A stretch of DNA of 33,868 bases from Gemmatimonadota bacterium. Its GTDB lineage: Bacteria; Gemmatimonadota; Gemmatimonadetes; Gemmatimonadales; GWC2-71-9. Made by a program: the position numbers and the translations under genes. The notes below the pieces were generated by a model, which was not told the DNA's origin, did not search any database, and was given only the letters and a program-made list of their open reading frames with translations. Every line of letters starts with the position of its first letter. Position 1 is the first letter of the stretch. Of the stretch, positions 1 to 6,282 are shown piece by piece. The stretch spans positions 1 to 33,868 of the forward strand of contig QHTZ01000055.1 of assembly GCA_003221005.1 (NCBI GenBank), in the 5' to 3' direction.

Positions 1-796
1 CGAAGAAGACGTTGTGCTCACCCCCGGTGTTGATGACGAGGCTGGCGCTACCCCTGGCGATGGTAGTGCCAATGGTGCCCGTGGTGTCGACCGGCTTGGC
101 CATGTTCGCGTCCACTTCCAGCCCGAGGTACTTGTTCAAGAAGAACCCGAGCCGTCCACCCCCGCCAGGCTGCCATTTGAGGCCCCACACCGGGTCGTAC
201 CGGGTGTAGGTGCCGAACCCGCCAATTTCCAGTTGGTGGCCGTGTCCCGTGCTCGGCAGGGTCCCGCCCGCAGCGAGGATCGAGTCACGCGTGGCTTTCG
301 GGATCTCCGGAGCCGGCTGCTGGCCGCCACCGCCGCCCCCGCCCAAGAGGAAGGAGAGGCCCGCCGAGCCGGTGAAGTCCAGCGGCTTCTTGCCTGGGGA
401 TAGGTCTTTGAGGGAGTAGAATGCCCGGCCCTCGAGCCGCAGGGCCACGTGGCTGCCGAAGAAAATCCGGTCGCCGATGCCGCCGTGGACTTCGTTGCGC
501 CACAGGTATGGCGAATATCCCCCCCAGCGAGAGCGCGTGTAGCCGCCCAGTACGTAGAGCACGTTGTGCTCGCCGCCGGAGTTGAGCACCAGGCTGGCGC
601 TGCCTCTGGCGATCTTAGTGGCAACGGTGCCGGTCGTGTCGACCGGGTTGGCCATGCTGGCGTCCACTTCGAGACCGAAGTACTCGCTCAGGAAGAAGCC
701 GAGCCGCCCGCCGACGCCGGCCTGCCACTTGAGGCCCCACACCGGATCGTAGCGGGTGTAGATGCCGAACCCCCCGATCTCCAACTGGTGGCCGTG
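1..796 (-). repeat. In-frame tandem duplication, period 552 bp
   Basis: The coding sequence from 796 downward recurs from 244 downward, exactly 552 bases (184 codons) later. Visible matching parts are 796-553 and 244-1. Over the first 60 or so bases of each copy I count close to 87% nucleotide identity, and the match continues through the VDTTGT and GGEHNV motifs. This points to a fairly recent internal duplication of one barrel-forming unit. Confidence 0.8.
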
Positions 797-859
797 TTGC
801 GCGCTCACAGCGGCGACCCCGCCCACGAGCGCCACGCCGACAATGGTGAGAACCCGCAT
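1..859 (-). CDS. Outer-membrane beta-barrel-like protein with tandem duplicated domain (partial, runs off window)
   Basis: The frame is open from an ATG at 859 to the window edge, giving 286 codons with no stop. GAGGAG lies 7 bases before the ATG. Residues 1-20 form a signal peptide ending near AVSA. The mature part begins HGHQLEIGGFG and alternates hydrophobic and polar residues, with many Gly and aromatics, as in small OmpA-like barrels. A Gly-rich linker (seven Gly, then QQPAPE) leads at residue 206 into a second copy beginning HGHQLEIGGFG, which continues to the edge. The copies start 184 residues apart. Such proteins often end in a peptidoglycan-binding OmpA domain, but that part would lie outside the window, so the full architecture is unknown. 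Function beyond an envelope barrel is inference. Confidence 0.75.
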   Translation of the reverse strand, partial: MRVLTIVGVALVGGVAAVSAQHGHQLEIGGFGIYTRYDPVWGLKWQAGVGGRLGFFLSEYFGLEVDASMANPVDTTGTVATKIARGSASLVLNSGGEHNVLYVLGGYTRSRWGGYSPYLWRNEVHGGIGDRIFFGSHVALRLEGRAFYSLKDLSPGKKPLDFTGSAGLSFLLGGGGGGGQQPAPEIPKATRDSILAAGGTLPSTGHGHQLEIGGFGTYTRYDPVWGLKWQPGGGGRLGFFLNKYLGLEVDANMAKPVDTTGTIGTTIARGSASLVINTGGEHNVFF

Positions 860-883
860 GGCCAGGCTCCTCGGTAGAGACTA

Positions 884-909
884 TCGGGGGCCCTGCAGGG
901 GGCCCCCGA
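884..909. other. Perfect 10-bp palindromic hairpin between kbl and the barrel gene
   Basis: TCGGGGGCCC at 884-893 pairs perfectly with 900-909 around the loop TGCAGG. It lies in the 198-base gap 860-1057, in the 5' leader of the barrel gene and downstream of kbl on the same strand. There is no T-tract, so it is not a standard intrinsic terminator. It could be an attenuator, an mRNA-stability hairpin or a dispersed palindrome. A weaker 7-bp inverted pair (AAGGCTT/AAGCCTT) lies farther upstream in the same gap. Confidence 0.5.
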
Positions 910-1057
910 AGACCACCGAAAATAGGGGTTCAGGTCAAAAAATGCGAGACCCGAAAGGCTTGGAGAGAGGGGAGTTAAGCCACTAAGCCTTGAAACTACT
1001 TGAAGGTCACCTTGCCTTGTCCCTAACCCATACCGAACAAATGCCGAAAATGGCGGC

Positions 1058-2251
1058 CTAGATCAGCCCCAGGCTCGTCCCGACCTTCTTGAATGCAGCC
1101 AGGGCGAAGTCGAGATCGTCCCGCGTATGCGCTGCCGAGAGCTGGCAGCGGACCCGGGCGTGTCCTTGCGGCACGACGGGGTAGCCGAAGCCGGTGACGA
1201 AGACGCCCTCGGCGAGCAGCAGCTCGCTCATCTGAATCGCCTTCGCCGTTTCACCTAGGATCACTGGCACGATCGGTGTCCCCCCCGGGAGCGGCTTGAA
1301 CCCCAGGTCCAGGAGTCGCTCGCGGAAATACGTGGCGTTGTCCCGCAACGTGCGTACGAGCTCCGGATGGCGCTCGATGCGGCGCACCGCGGCGAGCGCG
1401 CTCGCGGCGACGGTCGGGGGGAGCGCATTGCTGAACAGCTGGGGACGCGACCGCTGCGTGAGGTAGTCGGCGACCTCGGCCGGTCCGGCGACGAACCCCC
1501 CGGCCGCCCCGCCTAAGGCTTTTCCGAGGGTCGAGGTGATGATGTCCACCTCCCCGAGCATCCCGTAATGCTCCGCCACGCCGCGACCGTGCTCCCCGAG
1601 CACTCCGCTGCCGTGAGAGTCGTCCACGACTACGGTGGCGTCATACTGTCGCGATAGTGCTACTATGTCCGGAAGCCTGGCAATATCGCCCTCCATCGAG
1701 AAGACCCCGTCGGTCAGGACGAGCTTGAGGCGATGATCCTTCGCGGCGCGGAGCTTCTCCTCCAGGTCCTTCATATCCGCGTGCCGGAACACGGCCGACT
1801 CGCACTTGGTGATCGCCTTGGCGAGGCGTATCGAGTCGATGATCGATGCGTGGTTCAACTGATCGGAAATGACGATGTCGTGCTCGCCGAGCAGCGTCGG
1901 ACAGAGGCCCTCGTTCGCGTTCCAGCAGCTGACGTAGGTGAGGGCGGCGCCGCAGCCGACGAAGCGGGCGAGCGCCGCCTCGAGCTCCCGGTGGATCGTG
2001 AACGTCCCGCAAATGAACCGGACCGATCCCGTGCCGGCGCCGAACTCGTCCAGGGCCTGCTTTCCGGCGGCGACCACCTCGGGCTCATTGCACAAGCCGA
2101 GGTAGTTGTTGGAGGAGAGGATCACGACTTCGCCGCGCCCTTCCATCCGCACGCGCGGGCCCTGAGGTGACGCGAGGTAGTTGAGGCGCTTGTAGACGCC
2201 CTCCTGCCTGAACTGGTCCAGTTCGGCGCGCAGCCGGGCGGCGAGGCTCAT
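1058..2251 (-). CDS. kbl: Glycine C-acetyltransferase (2-amino-3-ketobutyrate CoA ligase)
   Basis: This PLP enzyme cleaves 2-amino-3-oxobutanoate with CoA to glycine and acetyl-CoA, the second step of threonine breakdown. It has 397 residues, like the E. coli enzyme. Visible motifs include SSNNYLGL (46-53), GTGSVRF, the PLP-ring and phosphate region VVVDDSHGSGVLG (207-219) and the Schiff-base lysine K244 in TSTLGKALGG. An upstream in-frame start exists, but ATG 2251 is chosen because it begins at the conserved N-terminus. That ATG overlaps the tdh stop by four bases (ATGA), implying translational coupling. The related oxoamine synthase BioF is the main alternative on sequence alone. The directly coupled tdh gene makes Kbl much more likely. 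Confidence 0.95.
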   Translation of the reverse strand: MSLAARLRAELDQFRQEGVYKRLNYLASPQGPRVRMEGRGEVVILSSNNYLGLCNEPEVVAAGKQALDEFGAGTGSVRFICGTFTIHRELEAALARFVGCGAALTYVSCWNANEGLCPTLLGEHDIVISDQLNHASIIDSIRLAKAITKCESAVFRHADMKDLEEKLRAAKDHRLKLVLTDGVFSMEGDIARLPDIVALSRQYDATVVVDDSHGSGVLGEHGRGVAEHYGMLGEVDIITSTLGKALGGAAGGFVAGPAEVADYLTQRSRPQLFSNALPPTVAASALAAVRRIERHPELVRTLRDNATYFRERLLDLGFKPLPGGTPIVPVILGETAKAIQMSELLLAEGVFVTGFGYPVVPQGHARVRCQLSAAHTRDDLDFALAAFKKVGTSLGLI

Positions 2252-3276
2252 GCGATCTCCAGGATGATCTTGCCCGCGTCGCCCGAGCGGATGGCAGCGA
2301 GCGCCTCGGCGATGCGAGTGAGCGGAAACTGGTGTGTGATGACAGGACGGGGGTCGAACAGGCCCGCCGTGAGGTAGCGCCGCATCTGGTGCCACGTCTC
2401 GTACATCTTGCGGCCGATCACGCCATATACCGTAATGCCCTTGAAGATGATCTCGCTCGCGAAGTCAATCGGGACCTCGCCTTTGGGAATGCCCAGGAGC
2501 TGGACGCGCCCGCCCATGCGGACGGCGGCGAGCGCCTGATGGAGGGCGGAGGGGACGCCAGACATCTCGCATACCACGTCCGCGCCCTCGCCACCTGTCT
2601 CGGCCTGAACGGTGCGCACGACGTCGTCCTTCCCCGCGTCAATGATGACGTGCGCGCCCATGCGTGCAGCCAGGGCGAGCCGCTTGGGGTTGACGTCCGA
2701 GGCGAGGACCTTGGCCGCGCCGGCCGCGCGGGCGATGCCGACCGCGAAGCAGCCGATCGGCCCGCACCCCACGACGAAGACGGTGCTCCCGGGGATCTCC
2801 GCGGTCAGCACCGTGTGAAACGCATTGCCCATCGGATCCATGACGGCCCCGACCTCGGTCGGGATGCCGTTTAGCGGGAGCACGTTGGTGGCGGGCATGA
2901 CGATGTAGTCGGCGAAAGCGCCGTCGCGGTCCACGCCGATGATTTGGGTGCGCCGGCAGATGTGGCTGTTACCGGTGCGGCACTGGAGGCAGTGCCCGCA
3001 CACGATGTGTCCCTCCGCGGTGACCAGCTGGCCCGGCTTGAGCTCCGCCACGCCGTCGCCGACCACGACGACCTCGCCCGCGAACTCATGCCCCACCACG
3101 AGGGGAGGCTTGAGCCGCCCCTGGGCCCAGGCGTCCCAGTCGGCGATGTGGAGGTCGGTGCCGCACACGCCCGCGTGCCGCACGGCGATGAGCACATCGC
3201 CGGGGCCGGCCGTCGGTTTGGGCACGCTCTTCACCGTGAGACCGGGGGCAGGCTTTTCCTTGACAATCGCTTGCAT
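2248..3276 (-). CDS. tdh: L-threonine 3-dehydrogenase, zinc-dependent
   Basis: A medium-chain dehydrogenase that oxidises L-threonine to 2-amino-3-oxobutanoate with NAD+. It has 342 residues, the normal length for Tdh. The catalytic zinc ligands are visible as C38 (GVCGTDLH) and H63/E64 (GHEFAG). The structural zinc lobe has C93, C96, C99 and C107. The NAD-binding turn is GCGPIG (170-175). ATG 3276 is chosen over an earlier in-frame start because MQAIVKEK is the usual Tdh beginning. It lies 37 bases after the SDR stop and overlaps kbl by four bases, so SDR-tdh-kbl is probably one transcript. No good Shine-Dalgarno sequence precedes the start, consistent with coupling to the upstream gene. Confidence 0.95.
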   Translation of the reverse strand: MQAIVKEKPAPGLTVKSVPKPTAGPGDVLIAVRHAGVCGTDLHIADWDAWAQGRLKPPLVVGHEFAGEVVVVGDGVAELKPGQLVTAEGHIVCGHCLQCRTGNSHICRRTQIIGVDRDGAFADYIVMPATNVLPLNGIPTEVGAVMDPMGNAFHTVLTAEIPGSTVFVVGCGPIGCFAVGIARAAGAAKVLASDVNPKRLALAARMGAHVIIDAGKDDVVRTVQAETGGEGADVVCEMSGVPSALHQALAAVRMGGRVQLLGIPKGEVPIDFASEIIFKGITVYGVIGRKMYETWHQMRRYLTAGLFDPRPVITHQFPLTRIAEALAAIRSGDAGKIILEIA

Positions 3277-3313
3277 CACGAATCGGGACGCGGGGTGCGG
3301 GACGGAGGACGGG

Positions 3314-4105
3314 TCAGAAGATGGACCGCGTGAATCCGCCGTCGACCTGGAGCACAGCCCCGGTAATATAGCTGGCCCGATCGGAGCCAAGGAACGCGAC
3401 GGCGGCCGCGAGCTCATCGGGGTGACCCATCCGGGCCATCGGGATGTCCGCTACCATGTCGCGCATCACCTCTTGCGGAGTGCGGTGTTCTCGTTTGGCC
3501 CGGGTCTCGGTGAGCTCCTCGATCCGCTCCGTGGCCACGAAGCCCGGGCAGACGACGTTCACCGTGATGCCCTCGGGGGCCACCTCGTCCGCCAGAGCTT
3601 TGGCGAAGCCGAGCACGCCGGCGCGGGCCGTGGTCGAGAGGATAAGCCCGGGTACAGGCTGTTTCGCAGCGACCGACGCGAGGCAGATGATCCGTCCCCA
3701 CTGAAGCTTGCGCATGATGGGCACGGCGGCGCGCGCGAGGTGCACCGTGGAGAGGAGATTGACCTCGACGACGCGGTGCCACGCCTCGGCGGTCTGGTGG
3801 GCGAACGGCGCCGCGGGCGGCCCGCTCGCGTTGCAGAACAGGATGTCGAGTCGTCCCAGCTCGTGGGCGACGTGCTGCACCAGCTGCTCGGCTTGCTCGG
3901 GAACCGCGACGTCCGCCACAAAGGGCTGGACCGGTCGTCCGGTTTCGGACCCAAGCTGTCGCGCGACGGACTCGACCGAGTCCTTGTGACGCCCGTTGAC
4001 GGCGACGCGGGCCCCTTCCTGTGCCAGCGTCTTCGCGACCGCCCGCCCGAGTCCTTTGGTGCTGCCACAGACGAGCGCCACCCGCCCTGCCAGGCCCAGA
4101 TCCAT
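3314..4105 (-). CDS. SDR-family oxidoreductase-like protein lacking the catalytic Tyr/Lys
   Basis: A 263-residue short-chain dehydrogenase/reductase fold. The nucleotide-binding loop is GSTKGLG (14-20), the NNAG-like motif is CNASG (91-95), and the C-terminal CPGFVAT and ITGAVLQVDGG match FabG-like proteins. The active site is altered: Ser144 is present, but the expected YxxxK is S157...R161. As I recall the family classification, a divergent FabG-like subgroup (BKR_like_SDR_like) has an imperfect catalytic tetrad of this kind. It may bind nucleotide or act by altered chemistry. It is the first gene of the tdh-kbl operon, so a role in threonine or hydroxy-acid metabolism is possible, but no substrate can be read from the sequence. 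Confidence 0.85.
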   Translation of the reverse strand: MDLGLAGRVALVCGSTKGLGRAVAKTLAQEGARVAVNGRHKDSVESVARQLGSETGRPVQPFVADVAVPEQAEQLVQHVAHELGRLDILFCNASGPPAAPFAHQTAEAWHRVVEVNLLSTVHLARAAVPIMRKLQWGRIICLASVAAKQPVPGLILSTTARAGVLGFAKALADEVAPEGITVNVVCPGFVATERIEELTETRAKREHRTPQEVMRDMVADIPMARMGHPDELAAAVAFLGSDRASYITGAVLQVDGGFTRSIF

Positions 4106-4121
4106 ACCGGGCGGAAATCTA
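4106..4121 (-). promoter_or_regulatory. Candidate -10/-7 element of a leaderless promoter for the SDR-tdh-kbl operon
   Basis: Immediately before ATG 4105 the minus strand reads TAGATTTCCGCCCGGT. No Shine-Dalgarno sequence is present. A TAnnTTT box 16 bases from the ATG would start transcription at or within a few bases of the start codon. A nearly identical string sits at the same distance before the ion-channel gene start at 28264. There is no obvious -35 element. The reading rests on this recurrence. Confidence 0.4.
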
Positions 4122-4169
4122 GGGGTGGGTGTTGGGACGGGTTAGTTGTGAGCGAGCGGGGCTGAATGC

Positions 4170-4193
4170 AGGGGCACGGCGAGCCGTGCCCCT
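4170..4193. repeat. Perfect 11-bp palindrome (REP-like)
   Basis: AGGGGCACGGC at 4170-4180 is followed by two bases and then its exact complement at 4183-4193. Compact GGGGCACGG/CCGTGCCCC palindromes of this kind are often dispersed intergenic repeats in GC-rich genomes. It lies upstream of the SDR gene and downstream of the small ORF on the minus strand, so it could also form an RNA hairpin ending that transcript. There is no U-tract. Confidence 0.55.
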
Positions 4194-4209
4194 ACCACTG
4201 CGGTGTGGT

Positions 4210-4377
4210 CTAGTGCGACCGCTCTACCGGCAGATGCCGATGCGGATGGTCGTCCCCATCGGGCTCGTCGGCGCACCAACAGTACGCCCAGATCCTTGCC
4301 GGGCGGAGCAACTGCCGGCCCGCGCGCAGGATGATACCGAGGGGCTCTTCATCGAGGACTAAGGGAAGGCTGGTCAT
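4210..4377 (-). CDS. Probable small protein of 55 residues, unknown function
   Basis: ATG 4377 to TAG at 4212-4210 encodes a 55-residue protein beginning MTSLPLVLDEEPLGI. It has an ordered hydrophobic/acidic N-terminal half (PLVLDEEPLGIILRAG), a short aromatic motif (IWAYCWC) and an Asp/His-rich tail. It fills part of a 388-base gap (4106-4493) that otherwise has no gene. No Shine-Dalgarno sequence is visible. A sigma54-like site lies about 40 bases upstream of the ATG. I do not recognise a named family and infer coding only from the protein-like composition and position. It could be a chance frame. Confidence 0.45.
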   Translation of the reverse strand: MTSLPLVLDEEPLGIILRAGRQLLRPARIWAYCWCADEPDGDDHPHRHLPVERSH

Positions 4378-4398
4378 GAGAACCGCTGCACGGTGAAT

Positions 4399-4456
4399 GA
4401 CGCCACGTTACAAGGGCAACATTTCTGCCATGTGGGCCCTCTTGCAACGTGGCGTC
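4399..4456. repeat. Inverted repeat, 16-bp arms with one mismatch
   Basis: GACGCCACGTTACAAG at 4399-4414 is the reverse complement of 4441-4456 with one mismatch. The 26 bases between the arms contain a sigma54-like site. The element TGCAACGTG recurs as a direct repeat at 4443-4451 and 4458-4466. Paired and repeated CACGTTGCA-type elements suggest a regulator-binding region, though a plain hairpin between operons is also possible. Confidence 0.5.
4416..4430 (-). promoter_or_regulatory. Candidate sigma54 (-24/-12) promoter
   Basis: The minus strand reads TGGCAGAAATGTTGC. Against the consensus TGGCAC-N5-TTGC, the GG and GC dinucleotides have the exact spacing and only one of the ten core bases differs. 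Transcription would start near 4404, about 27 bases before ATG 4377. A match this good arises by chance roughly once in a few such windows, so this is a candidate only. Confidence 0.3.
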
Positions 4457-4493
4457 GTGCAACGTGTTACAGGGGAGGGCCTGGGCGGAGTGG

Positions 4494-5357
4494 CTAATCC
4501 GACACGTTCAGCGCCGTGTCGAGGTGACGCTCGGGCTTGGTGGCGAGGAACCCCGAGCCCGCGCGGGTCCGCCGGCGCCGCGAGATCTCCCAGCCGGCGT
4601 ACGCCGCCTGGAGCGCTTCCGGGGCGAGCGGGATCACTTCGCGAGCCGCCGGGGTCGGCAAGACGAGGTGGACGCCGCCCGGTCGGGTCCGCGCCTGCAG
4701 TTCGGCCAGGACCGCGCTGCGATCCTTCGCTCGCGACGCGGCCAGGGCCGGGGGATCGATGACCACGAGGCTGGGCGCGACGTCGGGCAGCCAGCTGCCG
4801 AACTGGATCACGAGCGCGTGAAAGCGACCCGCGAGCTGCTCCGAGACCGCGCGGCTCTCCGCCGCCTCCACGGCGCCGAGGTCTTGATCGAGCAGGAACA
4901 CTTCGGCGTCGTAAGCAGCAAGGAACAGAGCGCCCGGGAGGGCCGTCGCGCCGACGACGAGCACCAGGTCACCCGGCTCGAGTCGCCGCACGAGGCCGAC
5001 CAGCGGCCCATCGTGCTCCAGCCCCCAGTGCGTCGGCTCACGTTGCGACAGCCGCAGGGTGCGGTGCCGTTGCCGCCAGCGGGGGAACGTCGGCAGGCGT
5101 AAGCGGCGCGCGATGACACGATCCACGTGCTCGAGCAGCAGCACCTCGGTGAGCAAGTATTGTGCGCCGGCGTTTGCCTCCAGCTCGCGCACCGCCTCGT
5201 CCCCGATTTCGAGCAGCTCTTCGCGAGTGAGCGTGTTCTTGTATTCCTCGATCCGCTGCAGCATGAACTCTTCGTACTCCTGCTTCAGGGAGCGGGGTGG
5301 GCGGCGCACGCTGCGGGACGGCTGGCCCGCCGGAGTGGGCGGGAGCGCGCTCAGCAC
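4494..5357 (-). CDS. Methyltransferase-like protein of unknown function
   Basis: A 287-residue protein starting at GTG 5357, which overlaps the end of the upstream cation transporter gene by seven bases. The first 100 residues are charged and helical (LKQEYEEFMLQRIEEYKN; EELLEIGDEAVRELE). Residues about 126-157 look like the first Rossmann strand and loop of a class I methyltransferase (LEPGDLVLVVGA, then an acidic strand end FLLDQD), but the loop lacks the usual GxGxG. VVIDPPALAASR at 198-209 resembles the DPPA motif of the nearby RlmI. It may be a diverged or inactive SAM-dependent enzyme. The true start could be internal. I cannot assign a substrate. Confidence 0.8.
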   Translation of the reverse strand: MLSALPPTPAGQPSRSVRRPPRSLKQEYEEFMLQRIEEYKNTLTREELLEIGDEAVRELEANAGAQYLLTEVLLLEHVDRVIARRLRLPTFPRWRQRHRTLRLSQREPTHWGLEHDGPLVGLVRRLEPGDLVLVVGATALPGALFLAAYDAEVFLLDQDLGAVEAAESRAVSEQLAGRFHALVIQFGSWLPDVAPSLVVIDPPALAASRAKDRSAVLAELQARTRPGGVHLVLPTPAAREVIPLAPEALQAAYAGWEISRRRRTRAGSGFLATKPERHLDTALNVSD

Positions 5358-6229
5358 GGCTCGACGTGCACGATCACCTCGTGCAGCTGGAGGTCGCGCT
5401 TGAGCCGCTCTTCGACTTCGTCGGCGATCGCGTGCGCGTCAGCGACGTTCGCTCCCCGGTCGACCGCAATGGTCACCTCCGCGTAGCGCCCGGGCGGCGC
5501 TCCCCGCGACCGGATCCCGTAGGCGCTCTTCACTCCCGACACGGTCTCGGCGGTCTCCTGGATCGCGCCGGGCGGCAGGGCGCGCTGGTCCACGAGCACG
5601 GGAACGGCGTGTAAGACGATGCCGTAGGCGACCCGCACGATGACCAGGGCGACCGCGATCGCCACGATGGGGTCCGCCCACCACCACCCCTGGCGTGCCA
5701 GCAGCACGCCGACGAGGACGCCCACGGTGACCAGCGCGTCCGCCCGGGTATGACGGGCATCGGCGATCAACAGCTGGCTCCCGAGCTCCGTCCCGCGCCG
5801 CTGCTCGTACCAGGCGACGACCACGCTCGTGCCGATCGTGAGGACGAGCACCGCGAGCTGGAAATCGCTCACCGTGACGGGATGCCGGCTCGAGACCAGG
5901 TGGTTCACGGCGCCCCGCACCAGCTCAAAGCAGCTGACCGACAGGAAGCCGACGATCGCCAGCGTACCCAGGGCTTCGAACTTGTCGTGACCGTAGGGAT
6001 GATCTTCGTCTGGCGCCTTCGACGCGACTCGCACCAGCACCATGGCGAGGCCGTTGCTCAGGGCGTCCACCGCCGAGTCGAGCGCCCCGCTCAGCACGGC
6101 GAGTGAGTTCGCGGCGATGCCCACGAACAGCTTGGCCAGGACGACAATCAGGTTGGCCACGAGGAGGCCGAACAGGACCCGGCGTACTAAGCTCGGTCGG
6201 TCGCGAGTTTCGGGTCTGGGGGAGGGCAT
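5351..6229 (-). CDS. Cation diffusion facilitator (CDF) family efflux transporter
   Basis: An inner-membrane proton antiporter exporting divalent metal ions such as Zn, Mn, Fe or Co. It has 292 residues, normal for the family, with about six membrane helices followed by a cytoplasmic domain (about 215-292). Metal-site residues are visible: D51 and D55 in the second helix (LDSAVDALS), the HPYGHDK loop at 77-83, and H160/D164 (HTRAD) in the fifth helix. A DxxxD rather than HxxxD pair in helix 2 is seen in non-zinc-specific CDFs, so Mn or Fe export is possible. ATG 6229 is chosen because upstream sequence is Arg-rich and not conserved-looking. The gene lies 53 bases downstream of rlmI on the same strand. 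Confidence 0.92.
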   Translation of the reverse strand: MPSPRPETRDRPSLVRRVLFGLLVANLIVVLAKLFVGIAANSLAVLSGALDSAVDALSNGLAMVLVRVASKAPDEDHPYGHDKFEALGTLAIVGFLSVSCFELVRGAVNHLVSSRHPVTVSDFQLAVLVLTIGTSVVVAWYEQRRGTELGSQLLIADARHTRADALVTVGVLVGVLLARQGWWWADPIVAIAVALVIVRVAYGIVLHAVPVLVDQRALPPGAIQETAETVSGVKSAYGIRSRGAPPGRYAEVTIAVDRGANVADAHAIADEVEERLKRDLQLHEVIVHVEPC

Positions 6230-6282
6230 GCGTGCAAGCTTGTAAACCCGGGAGCCGAAGTCAATCGGACTCGGACGCCGGG

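Noticed and set aside
921-960. TTGACC in the minus-strand leader of the barrel gene as a -35 box
   Set aside because: The -10 position at 16-18 bases has no acceptable match; TATTTT is only about 9 bases away.
1058-2251. Reading the PLP enzyme as BioF (8-amino-7-oxononanoate synthase)
   Set aside because: The enzymes are close homologues, but the four-base overlap with tdh strongly favours Kbl and no other biotin gene is present.
2939-4165. A 408-codon plus-strand open frame opposite tdh and the SDR gene
   Set aside because: Both minus-strand genes have complete family motifs; the plus-strand product is low-complexity and motif-free.
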